A DNA stretch of 64,000 bases from Malaya genurostris (GCF_030247185.1 NC_080571.1:206714195-206778194), one strand, 5' to 3'; shown: positions 11,118 through 22,125, numbered from the stretch's first letter. Notes: generated by a model from the letters alone, not told the origin. Translations and numbers: made by a program.

Positions 11118-12450
11118 AGCCGATGGGAACAGCTTTTTGGCAATATTGACATGTGGCCATCTGATTGTCATAGGTAACAAGTGATTTACACGGGATTCTT
11201 GTATTCTGACCGAATGTCACATAAGAAGGTATAGGCCTCCTCAAGCGCATGCGTAACAAACGTACGCCATTTAGAATACTGGTGAAAAAATTCTTCCACT
11301 TTCTTTTTCGATAGAAAGAATCTCTCCGTATTGGGACATAGTTTTGCGAATATAAGGATCGATGACACTTGAGGGAAGATCATGCACACGCACTTCTATC
11401 CCAAGTAACAATTCGAATGCCTTATGGTTTTGATTATAATTTATAGGAGTTTTGTAATTGATTTTTCAATCACTACCTGTATGTATGCACAAGTTTTAAC
11501 GCCTCGAAATAGTTTTATACAAAAATTACGATGAATCACAAAAAATAATTTTCATAAATCATGAAGACTTTTGCAAAAACCGAATTTATTTCAAGGCGAT
11601 TAGTTATAATTCTTATTTTTATCCTTACATTCACGATAAAAATGAAAGCGCATGAAGTTTTTACGTTCGGAAACAGCCTCAAACTTGTAAAAAAATCTAA
11701 TATATTCATACTGATTGCATTCAAAGTAGATATGACACACACATAGTCAAGAAAAATATTATCAAAACGTCAGTTTATTTATAGCGGAATTCATTCCATC
11801 CAAATAAATTTAATGTTGATCGTAAAGCTGGTTTCAAAATTTTCTTGAATTGGGTGTTTTAAAGCAGACTTATGCTGATTCTTCATTTTGATTTATAAAA
11901 CTTATGAAGAATGGTCCACTTGGCAGGAACATGCTCTTATAGAGGTTTTCAGTAGACTTTTGTGGAGTTTAAAGTTTTATTGCAAGATTTGTTATGTAGC
12001 ATTGAAGACAGCTACAAGTATTTATTAATATTAAAAAAGTTACTTGGGATAGCACTATCTTCCATATATACTGGAATGTTGTACCTAATGTTTTCATGCT
12101 CCACATAATGCACATTATTATTGTCTTAAGCGAATTGAATTGCATCCAACTCTTTATAAAACTGGATGCAAACAACATTATTTGTCTTATTGCATTGAAG
12201 TAAATGCACACGTTTCATGTCAAGATGCATTTGCTTCTTAAGCAAACCTTCAAGTTCTCGTATCGAAGGTCGAATTTTGCACTGCTTGAAGTCAACAATA
12301 ATTGTATTCTTTCGTGTCGGTGGTAGCTTTTGTTCGTTTGGTTCACTCATTTTCGAGGTCTATTGTTCACTACACAATACTGTACTTGGTTTCTTCTGTC
12401 CCCAACGTAAGCGGTTTAGTTTTAACGACTGACTTGGATGAGATGTGAAA
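11118..12450 (-). pseudogene. LINE ORF1 (gag-like) copy, minus strand, interrupted by a MITE
   Basis: The coding sequence starts near 12,350 on the minus strand (MSEPNEQKLPPTRK...) and reads to about 12,126. There an internal stop replaces a lysine codon of the sister copy. The same protein resumes beyond the inserted MITE (11,399-12,049) as 'VRVHDLPSSV', 'RKTMSQYGEIL' and the start of the zinc-knuckle region 'CQYCQKAV' near 11,120-11,150, with a frameshift on the way. The 5' leader up to about 12,450 matches the + strand copy at 13,610-14,768. Beyond each leader the two copies diverge, marking the probable element 5' end. No ORF2 follows. The clade of the parental LINE is uncertain. Confidence 0.8.
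11399..12049. mobile_element. MITE with TCCCAAGTAAC terminal repeats and TA target duplication
   Basis: The left end TCCCAAGTAAC (11399-11409) and right end GTTACTTGGGA (12039-12049) are exact inverted repeats, flanked by TA at 11397-11398 and 12050-12051. Removing the 651 bp and one TA restores the ORF1 sequence of the intact sister copy at about 14,098-14,115, so boundaries and target site are proven by comparison. The interior is AT-rich with no transposase. TA preference suggests mobilisation by a Tc1/mariner-superfamily transposase. Confidence 0.85.
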
Positions 12451-13609
12451 GCGAACTGGACCATCAGAGCTTGACAGTTCATCTGGGGGTATCATTTGAA
12501 CAGATGTTCTTGCGAGCGAATTGCTGCTATTTAAACAGCGTATGTGCATATGACTATTTGTTGTACCATGGCCGAAGCACTGGCAATGACGATATTGTGT
12601 TAGGTTCGCTGTGCCATCATACCGTTTATAATTTTCCCGCCGAACTGAAATTTAGATTGTTGTTGGTTTTCCAGAATGGCAAGCGTCCGTTTTATGAATT
12701 ATTGTTCCATATTGATTTTTCAGAGACATAAGTGGATTACGTGAATACGAATATAGCTTCAAACTTCTGAATATCTAAAATCGTTCTTATAAGTTGCTTT
12801 ATTGTGTGAATTATGCAAGGTTTTATTTCTCCACTTCCAGAATTGTAACGGTGCACCTATACTAGAGTACGACGAACACACGACACACTTATTCTAACAC
12901 ACAAATCAATAAGGCAGGCTAAAAGGGAGTAAAAAAAAATTTTGCCTGCGAAAGTACACACGGTACGAATTACAATAATATCAATGGGAGAAAACATCAA
13001 ATAGTTATTGAATAATTTATTTACTGATATTAAAAGTCAACTACGCTGGCTAGAATAAACTAAACATGTAAATTTTTACTTTTACATTTACTGGGTAGAT
13101 ACAGTTGGTAACATGAAAATCCAATGTCGCTCACTGCATCAAAACCGTCGTTCAAGAACGAGAAAGACAAACAAGCGTCATAAGTTGTTTCTATTTTTTT
13201 AAATTACTACCTACATATTTCAACGTTTCATGCACTTCTACGACATTTGACATAAAAAAAGTTTTCGGTTTCCCAAAGTCGATTTTTTCCTAAAAATCTT
13301 TTATTTTTGCGTGGTTTCCCGATCATCAAGCAGTAACAAGTTTATAACAAAAAGTATTTTTCGTAGCAAGTACTGATATATCTTTGGTCTCTTTAGTAGT
13401 TAAAATATCATTTAGAGCGATAATGCAAACAACGGAGAATAATCTGAATTTGGCTCAAAATAGTTTCAATTTTCAGGTTATGTTAGTATTATGTTAGTAC
13501 GAACCGATTGCTGCTATACCGGTTTCAACCGGTGGTCGAAAAAATTAAAAAATGTAACTCACTTTATTTTCTTACAGACGTTTTTTGACCAAATTCAACT
13601 CAAATGAAA
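12451..13609. other. Spacer between the two inverted ORF1 copies
   Basis: About 1.2 kb of unmatched sequence separating the head-to-head copies. A 97-codon + frame at 12,438-12,731 has no recognisable domain. No terminal repeats or target duplications were recognised within it. Confidence 0.4.
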
Positions 13610-14768
13610 TCTGTTCGGTTTCACATCTCATCCAAGTCAGTCGATAAAACAAAACCGCTTACGTTCGGGACAGAAGAAACCAAGTACAGTATTGTGTAGT
13701 GAACAATAGAACGACCTCGAAATGAGTGAACCAAACGAACAAAAGCTACCGCTGACACGAAAGAATACAATTGTTGTTGACTTCAGGCAGTGTAAAATTC
13801 GACCTTCGATACGAGAACTTGAAGGTTTGCTTAAGGAGCAAATGCATCTTGACATTAAACGTGTGCATTTACTTCAATGCAATAAGACAAATAATGTTGT
13901 TTACATCCAGTTTCATAAAGAGTTGGATGCGCTTCAATTCGCAAAAGACAATACAATGTGCACTATGTAGAGCACGAGAACATTAAGTACTACAGTTTTT
14001 GCAATGACTGAGCGGAAAAACTGAACTTAGTCATGGCGGCTTTACGTCAAACTAAAATTTAATAAATCATTAAGTACAATGTTCCAGTATATATGGAAGA
14101 TAGTACTATAGAAGTGCGTGTGCATGATCTTCCCTCAAGCGTCACCGATTCTTATATTCGCAAAACTATGTCCCAATACGGAGAGATTCTCTGTATCGAA
14201 AAAGAAAAGTGGAAGAACTTTTTCCCCGGTATTCTAAATGGCGTACGTTTGTTAAGAATACACTTGAAGAGGCCTATACCTTCTTATGTGGTTTTCGGTC
14301 AAGATACAAGAATTCCGTGCAAATCATTTGTTACCTATGACAATCAGATGGCCGCATGTCAATATTGCCAAAAAGCTGTTCACTACGGTAAGCCATGTGA
14401 TAAACTGGACAAGAAGACAACTACACCAAAGGACAACGGTGCTTCCTTCACACAAACCCCAAGCAACCCCAGTACACCTGTGACAGCCACCAACAACAAT
14501 GAAGCATCGCCTTCAACAAATCCATCATCATCCTTTATAGAACAAAGTACACCAGCTGCAGTTAACAACTTACCCTTCAACCAATCAGCAATTGCAATCA
14601 ATATACAACAAGGTGCATCTACAGGAGGGAAATGAAAGCTCCTCTCCCCCTAGAAAAAGGGTGACAACGAGATCCAACTCAAAAAATAATTTATTTAAAA
14701 AATCGGCTCAATCGGCCACGCGAAGCTTGTACGCAAATAGGCCTGAATCAAAAATATCTTTTAAATAA
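13610..14768 (+). pseudogene. LINE ORF1 (gag-like) copy, plus strand
   Basis: Leader from about 13,610, ATG at 13,722. The frame reads MSEPNEQKLPLTRK... to about 13,970, where a one-base loss shifts it; the sister copy shows it should continue 'HYVEHENIKYNV'. A 77-bp insertion (13,991-14,067) follows. From about 14,092 it continues 'MEDSTIEVRVHDLPSS...' to a single CCHC zinc knuckle (CQYCQKAVHYGKPC, C-x2-C-x4-H-x4-C) near 14,359-14,400, then a Thr/Ser/Asn-rich tail. A one-base insertion near 14,631 shifts the last part, which ends in a basic tail with a stop at about 14,768. This is a nucleic-acid-binding gag-type ORF1 of a non-LTR retrotransposon. No ORF2 is attached; unrelated repeat DNA follows at once. 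Confidence 0.8.
13991..14067 (+). repeat. 77-bp SINE-like tail inserted in ORF1, with 10-bp target duplication
   Basis: Flanked by identical CATTAAGTAC at 13981-13990 and 14068-14077. The sister ORF1 copy lacks the insert and has one such site, proving insertion. The segment 'aaaactgaacttagtcatgg' with its continuation to 'caaactaa' recurs at about 22,851-22,893, next to the tRNA-like element. An AT-rich end follows. It looks like the 5'-truncated 3' end of a retroposon. Confidence 0.75.
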
Positions 14769-15620
14769 AAAAACTCAAATGAAACGTCCTGTGGTCCTAT
14801 AGACTAAAGTTGAGTTTTTCCGGATCAAATTTCCGCTTCCGTAATTACAGGATGAAGTGTGTTAAAAATTTCAAACCGTTATTTAGAGTGACAATGCAAA
14901 AAACCCGAAAAAAATTACCTCAAACTGTTTACAAATTTAAAAGGTTATGCTATTCGACTCAGCTCGACGAACTGAGCAAATGTCTGTGTGTATATAATGC
15001 CACTCGATTACCTCAGAGATGGCTGAACCGATTTTCACAAACTCAGATTCAAATGAAAGGTCTTATGGTCTCATAGGCCACTATTGAATTTTATCTTTAT
15101 TCGACTTCTGGTTCCGGAATTACAAGGTAATATGTGCAAATCTATTAGAAAATGTGCACTCATTTTTCTCGGGTATTTCTGAACCGATTTTTATAAACTA
15201 AGGTGCAAATGAAATGTCTTGACATTCTTCAAAAAGTCCTCGAAAAGTTACAGGTATTACAGCGCAATTTGTGAAAAATTTCGATTTCATGAGGATTCTT
15301 TCGAGAGTGATGACGAAACGAGGTGCAAAATTTCATAAAATATACTGGTGAATTCATCTAGTTTGGGACTACTAGTCCCCGGTTGCCATACGCACTGCTA
15401 ATAGTAAAAAAAAGCTCCAACACCGGAACTCACTTCGATTTCTCAGCAACGGTGAAATTGATTTTTAAAAATCATGACTTAAATTAAAGCTCTCAGTGTC
15501 TTAAAACATACTGTGCAATTTCATCCGAATCCGACTTCCGGATTCCGGAGATCCGAATCCGACTTATTTGAATCTATATTAACTTGACATAACTGTTTAC
15601 AAATTAGAAAGGTGATGGTA
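14769..15620. repeat. Culicine degenerate repeat with recurring ~160-bp motifs, copy 1
   Basis: Contains repeated blocks of the type 'gaaccgattttcacaaac' + 'tcaaatgaaaggtcttatgg' + 'gacttcyggttccggaatta' (near 14,780, 15,025, 15,185 and 15,460), and a 'ttcgactcagctcgacga' block near 14,953. The same order of words recurs at 62.4-63.2 kb. No protein coding. Confidence 0.7.
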
Positions 15621-15899
15621 CTATTTTTTACCTGGAGCTGTTAGTGGAATGTATTCAACAGTTTCACTTTTTCTGTACCATTTAATTCCACTATTTCACT
15701 ATCACGTTATTACACTTTCACAAAGTCACTATACTTTAATGAAGCATAACAAACGTTACAATACAGATACGCGTATTTCGGAATGTTACTTACATCCTTC
15801 TTCAGTGTATCGGTTTTATAAGTTTGTAGTTTGTAAAACAAACGTTATTGACAGTGAAATAGTGGAATTAAATGGTACAGAAAAAGTGAAACTGTTGAA
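15621..15899. mobile_element. Insertion with ~58-bp inverted arms ('ttcaacagtttcactttttc')
   Basis: The left arm from 15,654 ('ttcaacagtttcac...') is repeated in inverse orientation ending at 15,899 ('...gtgaaactgttgaa'); both arms include 'gtaccatttaattccacta'. The 12-mer AAGGTGATGGTA occurs at 15,609-15,620 and at 15,898-15,909, so the whole unit may be bounded by a target duplication. If so, about 33 bp lie outside the inverted arm on the left. Related sequence occurs at 6650-6830 and 63,870-64,000. Confidence 0.6.
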
Positions 15900-17395
15900 G
15901 GTGATGGTAGTTTATACCAAAAAAAGTTTTGATATTCAAATTAAAAAAAAATTCGGACAGAATCTTCTAGTGATGTTTTTGAAAATGTACCCTTATCTTT
16001 TAAGCTTTTAGCTTATGAATAAGCGCATATTATGCGGACATATATACATCAATGGAAAGCTAAAGCTAGCTCACAACTGAATGAGAAACTAAGTTGATTC
16101 AATCGATTGAAAAAATTTTATTATAAATTTAGTAGACTGATAAATTTTGGTCATTTCTAAAAAGGTGTTCGGCACCCTAAGAAGTTTCGCTAAAAATGGG
16201 AAAATATAAGTAAAAACTGCAATTGTTCAAAGAAAAAAAGTTTTTTTTTTGTGTTTTGGATAAAAGTCTTCATTGTCTGATGGTGACTTCGCCTTGGCTC
16301 TCTTGTATGGTGGCGCCTTTGGTGTTGATTATTCCGGTCTTCCACCGGCTTCGCAGGATTGAATACGTTGCTGCAGTTGAATTTATTGTTAAAAAAGTTC
16401 ATTTTCCTTGACTCGGACGATTTGTTTGAAGTCGCCATGGCTAACAGAACCAGAGAACCAAAGTTTTTACTTGTATGACGGATGCATTGAAGCCGTCAAG
16501 TTGTCTACGTGTTGCAATACAATAAATACAATAAATTTAGCTAGCAAAAATGAAAAGACCGCGCCAATTTTCAAAAGTCTGTAATTTCTGACGAATGTCT
16601 GCAAACAATCGAAGTTTCAAAAGTCTGTAAAAAGTCTGAATGGTTTCCAAGTTAACTAAGAAATTTGATATTTTACAGACAAATTTGAAGTCTTGGCATC
16701 TCTGCATATCACTGACAATTTTTCGGGATTTTTCGAAAAAAAACTGGGGTGCCGGTAACTGAAATCGGTAGACATTTTAAAAATGACGAAAAACAAACTT
16801 TGGTTGTGAAAATTTTGATAACATCCGGTATTAAATCACGAAATAGATCGATTTCACCTCATAAATATTCAATCGAGTGGACTTTTCGATTGATGCTTTT
16901 CAATTTATGATACCATAAAAAAGTCATAAAAACCTTTTGTGTTGATTTTCACACAGTTAAAAATTGTTTGAGCGCAGCAAAAAGTACAAGCGTCTGTTTG
17001 CTTTAGTATTTGTCACAAGAAGAACGTGCTGCTATTTGCTATTACACACACACATGACATTTGTCAGAATGACGCTATCTGCTTTCTGTCCAAAGTTACG
17101 GTGGGGTGCCGGCAATAGAACACTGCCGGCAACCGAGCATCTTCCCCAAAGTAATATGAAAAAGGAATCATTACACAACTAGGTGGATTAAAACAGTTTT
17201 TTTTATATGTTTCGTCTTCTACTCGTCAGTGCAATGCAACACAAAATAAAATACTATTGTAGAATAAATTTTCTTTTTGACCTGCTCAGAGAGTAATGCC
17301 TGCGAGACAATATTTTTTGCAGTTTCCATCAAAATGCTAACGGAAGCTCCATAAACAGGAAACAAAATTTTGTTTCTATTTCGAAAACTTCGGTA
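15900..17395. other. AT-rich intergenic DNA
   Basis: No supported gene. A minus-strand frame at 16,190-16,438 starts 'MATSNKSSESRKM' but matches no family I know. 'GGGGTGCCGG' occurs at 16,746 and 17,103, and its inverse near 16,170 ('cggcaccc'), perhaps the ends of an old element. A weak partial copy of the dyad repeat described at 27.6 kb lies near 17,196-17,240. Confidence 0.35.
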
Positions 17396-17795
17396 TGTGT
17401 TTGAACCAACAATCAATTACAGTTCAGTCCAATCACCCCGCAGAGAAAATAAACTGTACACGAATCGCCAGAGAACCTGTCGAACTGCAAGCTTTCATGT
17501 TGGCAAATGCGAATACATTACTTATTATTGATGAGAGAAAAAAAAACAACCAATTTGATCACCCCCACATCCGCAGGTATTTGTGTACGGTTTGTTGCAG
17601 TCTTCCAAACGTACCAAACATACCGACTCAAGTCAATCCACTCGCTGAGGCTAAACCGCACAAACACGGCCAAACGGGCACATATGTCAAAGTAACCATC
17701 CATCTTTTTGTCCAATCCGCCATCCGCGGCTCGTTACGCGGTTCGCCCGTCATCGTATAGCAGTACGCGAGCGATCAGTGTGTGCGTGGAAATAA
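17396..17795 (+). other. Promoter-upstream, GC-balanced region
   Basis: Sits directly 5' of the TATA/Inr promoter at 17.8 kb and is richer in CpG words than the surroundings. A 121-codon + frame (17,395-17,760) is judged a chance frame because it ends just before the TATA box and has no domain. Probable proximal regulatory DNA. Confidence 0.35.
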
Positions 17796-17833
17796 TATAT
17801 ACACCGCACTTGATCGGTTCGGCTTTCAGTCGT
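17796..17833 (+). promoter_or_regulatory. Core promoter: TATA box and initiator
   Basis: TATATA at 17796-17801 lies at -32 to -27 relative to the A of TCAGTC (17826-17831), which matches the insect initiator TCAKTY. The predicted start is 17828. The spacing is canonical for TATA/Inr promoters. It is followed by an ATG-free leader and a consensus splice donor, which supports a real transcription start. Assignment to the pinocchio-like gene is by position only. Confidence 0.55.
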
Positions 17834-17980
17834 TGCTCGTTACTCGTTTGGTTGAAATCGACATTTTGTGCAGTGTTCTGTAAACTGACAGCAGATACAA
17901 ATAGTGATCTATCGTAAAATTTGTTGCATCAGACTAGTTTCGGAAGTTAGCATCTCATCAGGAAGTTCATTGAATTACAT
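17828..17980 (+). other. pino: Candidate noncoding 5'UTR exon of the pinocchio-like gene
   Basis: 153 nt from the predicted start to a consensus donor (acat|GTAAGT). It contains no ATG. The first coding exon at 32,656 begins after a strong acceptor, so an upstream noncoding exon is required, and this is the best candidate on the strand. The implied intron of about 14.7 kb is long. Another exon in between, or a different owner gene, cannot be excluded. Confidence 0.45.
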
Positions 17981-20080
17981 GTAAGTTTGGAACTGATTAC
18001 CTAACGTATGGCACTGCGTAGTGAGCAAGGTTCCCTTTCGATAGTCGCGACATTTACGCTATGGCTCCGTGGTTTACAAAGTCCTTGGTTGACTGGCGCC
18101 TATAATACGCCTTGTCAGTGCTAATCCGTTGAACTCACTGTTCTGAACCTTCTGAACAATTACTAGGCCACGATAGTGACAAATGAAAAATTGTGCGTAT
18201 ATGGTTAAATCAGTTAAACATTCGGAAATCTGTGATCTGTGGAGTGAAGGTTTTAATTTTGCATAAAAATTTGACGAATGCTGTAACTCTGGCCCTCATT
18301 CGGGTCAACGGCTAGTCCGACGGTTTCGCCTTGTGAGATGTATAAAAATTTGCGCTCGATCGATCAATGTCAATTGCAATTTGTAGATACAATACAACAC
18401 AACACTGCACGAGCGGCTCATAATGCACGAAACTTGTTAACCTCGAACGAAACCGCGCTTACTGCTGATGCATGTTTTTTTTTGGTCGGGCTCTAGGATG
18501 GAATTCAAAACAAACGATCGACGTAAGATTACAATTTTTCGGATAGTTCAGCTTTGTATAGCTCGTTGACGGGATTTGAATTTTGTTTGTTCAAATTGAA
18601 CCGCATTTTTCCAACAGTGAGTGTAGTTCAAACAAAGATTTGATTGTTTTTAGGCATTCACTCACTGTAACTACTGGTCAAGCTTGGAAAATTATATGAT
18701 CTGCTTCGTTAGAATTCAAAATATTTGGACCTTATCCTACCCAGCTGCCTGTTTACAGTAGGGCATATAATTAGTAGTACACTAGTGGCTAGTAAATTAG
18801 AAGCGTTTTTTTTCGCGTCGGAATGTTGAATGCCAGTTTGTGCAATTCGATCGGCGCCTACGACCGGGTAATTAATGTGCGAGAGTGTTCTAATTTGTCT
18901 CGCTCTCTGTCTGTCTAGGGTGGGTTTTTCTTGAAATTCAACTCGGAGGTCCGTGAGAGTGTGTGTGTTAATGTTTTTGCACACGACTACGTTCCGGTTA
19001 TCCGACAGAGGTCACTCGATCTATTTGCGTATTGTTGTTATATTTCCTAGAATGATGAATGGTTTCCATGTGATATTCGGTATAACCCGTTTCCCCGCGA
19101 AACAGGTTTAAACCGTTCCATCTTTTAACGAATATAAACAACAGAAACCATCCACCTGCTAAAATTTCCGGATTTCAGAAAAACCACAAAGCGCTTGCCA
19201 TATACTACACAGCGCCTACTCAACATTGCTAACCTGATTAACAGTCACCGTGGTTTCCTAATTCGCCACTGTTACCGCTCTGCGGAACGGTTGCCTCCTT
19301 TACCTGTCCCTCTATTAGCAATTAGCTCCTTTCGAAGTCGCTAACGAAATCGAATCGTGAAATGCAAATCACGCGCTCCCAAAGCAAATCATCCGCCCAT
19401 TTCGTTGCTGACGCACACAAAAACCTGCCTCTTGTTTTTCGACCTCTCCTCCGACTGTCGACAACCCAATCAAGTCATGTGACCTAGCAGTGAAGATTTT
19501 GCGTTGTACCGGGGTTTCCCCATCTCCGAACTTCTTGTGTAATTCCTTGTAGCATTGAGCGATCATCTCTGCCACACTCCTGTCGCACTTCGCGTTTGAC
19601 AGTGATCCGTCTTTTCCGGTTCCAAAGTTCAAAGAACGCGCAATTAAAAAATCTCTGATTGGGCGCACCAATAGTTTAGTAGTTTTGTATATGCTTCTGT
19701 AGCAAACCAGTTCTAGCCGGATAAGGCAGCCAAAGTCCAGTTGTCATCAAAAGGGCGATGGGCCACGTCTGGGACCGAACCGACGATCGAAGAATCCATC
19801 AAGATCGACAACCAATGGGCTGTTGATTCGTTTAACGTTCGATAATTGAGTTCCCAGCAGTTGACACTGGCCTAAACCGGTCACCGGCTGGTGCTGGCTA
19901 ATTTATTCCGCTGCAGTCCCGATCCATCCCGGTGGATCTGACTCCTGCAGCGCTAGGATTCTCTGGTACCACCGACTGAGGCCCTCGCTGATGTGGACGC
20001 GATGGACTGATTGAAATCAATTGCTAAATGGATGCGATCTTTATTGAAACTGATTGCAAGGCGTACAATGCGACGGCTGT
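17981..20080. other. GC-balanced part of the presumed 5' intron
   Basis: Low repeat content and balanced base composition, unlike most of the window, which suggests conserved regulatory DNA. A 100-codon minus-strand frame at 19,369-19,671 has no known domain and no supported splice sites, so it is left as noncoding. Confidence 0.3.
18341..18375 (+). promoter_or_regulatory. Possible second TATA promoter
   Basis: TATAAAA at 18341-18347 is followed about 30 bp later by 'tcaatt' (18370-18375), one base off the initiator consensus. A donor-like 'gacgtaaga' occurs near 18,517. Weak candidate for an alternative start of the same gene. Confidence 0.2.
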
Positions 20081-21164
20081 GCAGTTTGTCCGGGTTTCTC
20101 TCGAAAAAAAAATGTTGACAATAATGGGTGCTATAATTTGCATTTCAATAGCTAAATAAATAGTATGTGGATGTCACAAGTTTGAAAAATTTCTTCGGAA
20201 GTTGCGTAAACCAATGACAGAAAAACAATTCAAATTAAATATTCTAAAACTTAATTTGAATGTATGTTTGTAATAAATCTAGTTTTATTGTTCTATAATA
20301 ACAATAATAATAAAATCAATCATAAAAGGCATTGTTTACGCAATGAGCAATGCTTTTACAAGTGAAATCCTATTTACGAAACGATAATGAGAAACGAGTT
20401 ACTATCAATAGGACTATAATTTTGGTCTAATGACATGTCAGATTGCAGCCCTGGTGAACCGACAGACCAAACGGAAATTAGCAGATGTGTTGAAACTCCA
20501 CTTACATAAGTTAATATAACAAATGATCAACCAATACAACAAAAACCACAATCATTAGGCTGTCTTGTTTATTTCATGTTATTTTTTTAATGCAAATTTC
20601 GCAACCAATGAGAAAATATTTTCAAAAAAAAAACTGATTGATTAAATCAGTTAAAATTTCTACCTTAACTCCGTTCACAGCATGAAAAACGGTATTTGTT
20701 TTTGCGTTTCCGACTCACTTCCGCCAAGTCTCGTCAATATTGAATTTGAAGCGAGAGAAAGCTGTCGCTACGAACGTGTTACGCTTGGATTGTCCGTCTG
20801 CTGGGCACTAATGAAGGATTTCGGTTCGTCGATGGTACATTTTTTTTTTGTTTTTGCTGCTAATGTTATTGCGCTTGTCGGAGGAAAATGTAAGTGCGTA
20901 TTTACGTAAATTAACATTTAAACAGAACTTCGCCACGGTCACAAATGTGGCTAATCGAAATTGAGTCCAAAGGTGAAACCGAAGTTTCTTACCAAGCAAT
21001 TGTTTTCAACAAAAACATGATACTGTTTGATAAAAAAAATTACTCAAAAAAAGTATTTGTTTTTTATTCAATTTCTTGAGTTCATTGGACTTAATCCGCT
21101 AAGCAGATTCATAGTTTACTCTTCTTAAGAGTGACACTTTTATGCCCCTTTTTGATTGAGAAAA
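20081..21164. other. AT-rich intron DNA
   Basis: No gene. Short (ataat)-type simple sequence near 20,295. Nothing else recognised. Confidence 0.35.
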
Positions 21165-21382
21165 CTGAAACTGACCCGGGGTTGTTTCATCAAGCAAACA
21201 CTTTTCACGAAGCTGTTTTGGGTTCGCACTATGCAACGGGGGTGTGAGAAAACCCGATAGAAGAATCAGGTTTGAAACTGACTGGAATTTCAGCTCAATA
21301 ACGTTGAAATTAGGTTCAAAACTGGCTTCAAACAAACGGTTAGGCTACAGTTAGGGTGTAAACTGGGTTAGGTTTGTCATCA
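21165..21382 (+). repeat. Dispersed repeat, copy 1 (inverse copy at 51,615-51,846)
   Basis: The stretch from 'ctgaaactgacccggggttg' through 'cacccccgtt'-type and 'ctaactg...ggttaggttt' words to 'catcaagcgaaaa' is matched, in reverse orientation and with many substitutions, by 51,615-51,846. Noncoding; likely an old MITE family. Confidence 0.65.
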
Positions 21383-21481
21383 AGCGAAAAATACAAGCTT
21401 GCCGGAACACAAATCTTTTCGGATACCTCAGACGTAAACTGGTTGCTTGGCAAATAGTGAGCCTAATTCAATTCACTTTAT

Positions 21482-21575
21482 TTGCGTTTCGATTTCGACT
21501 TATCACTGCAATAGCAGTTCTGCTTTGGCTACTAAGCAGTTCAACTTAAACCGCTAAGTAGACGCATGATTTATT
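21482..21575 (+). repeat. Dyad-containing dispersed repeat, copy 1
   Basis: Pattern 'gcgtttcg...tcgacttatcactgc', 'tagcagtt...ctgctt', then 'gcagttcaacttaaaccgct' and 'aagtagacgc'. Two mutually inverted 'agcagtt..aact' segments give hairpin potential. Same family as 27,613-27,715, 27,887-27,957 and 33,186-33,295. Confidence 0.55.
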
Positions 21576-21737
21576 TTACTAAAGTAACACACGTCCGGCA
21601 CCTGGAAAAAATAATGAAATTTCAGCGGAATTTGTCAATCAAATGTTGTTTAAGTAGACTAAGCTTAAGCCTTTTTTCATTAATGTATTATTTATTGCAA
21701 TATGAATTAAATGTAACTTGTCACGATTTAATTAGGG

Positions 21738-22125
21738 TGTTCAGTCACAAGTGGTGACTTTTCAGTCAGAGTATTATGAAGTATTGTGATTATTACCAAA
21801 TTGCTTTCACAATTCTGTGATTTTGTGAAGGAAATAGTAAACCTACTTGTAATATGTAATGGGAGAAAGGGACTTATATACTAACTCACTAACTAATATA
21901 AAAATGGAATCGATTCTCCGAGAAAAATCGGTGCAATCTTCAATTGAATCGATTCGCTCTCTGTATTAGTTAGTAAGTTAGTATATAAGATCCTTTTCTC
22001 CGTTACACAATGCAAGTAGGTTTACAATTTTCCCTACACAAAAATCACAAAATTGCGGAAGCAAATGATTTCTTCGTGGTAATAACCAAATCATGTATAT
22101 AATAGGGCTGAAAAGTTACCACTTG
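21738..22125. mobile_element. Foldback element with ~185-bp inverted arms
   Basis: The left arm starts 'agtcacaagtggtgactttt' and the right arm ends with its inverse ('aaaagttaccacttgtgacc'). The arms stay aligned over their full length, sharing in inverse 'taaacctacttg', 'ggagaaa', 'cttatatactaactcactaa' and 'gaatcgattc'. Only a short centre around 21,925-21,945 is unpaired. Noncoding. Target duplication uncertain; TTAA occurs just outside both ends. Confidence 0.75.

Noticed and set aside
11186..11389. Minus-strand frame 'MCMIFPQVSS...'
   Set aside because: It is the wrong frame of the decayed LINE ORF1; the family protein is read in a neighbouring frame.
12438..12731. 97-codon + frame in the spacer between ORF1 copies
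   Set aside because: No similarity to any motif and starts within the LINE leader; no supporting splice or promoter signals.
16190..16438. Minus-strand 82-codon frame 'MATSNKSSESRKM...'
   Set aside because: Start looks protein-like but no family recognised and the end is low-complexity Lys/Phe; could be a LINE ORF1 scrap, not supportable.
17395..17760. 121-codon + frame
   Set aside because: Lies immediately upstream of the TATA/Inr promoter, has no domain, and overlaps two other open frames.
19369..19671. Minus-strand 100-codon frame in the GC-balanced intron
   Set aside because: Some protein-like composition but no domain or splice context; expected by chance in GC-balanced DNA.
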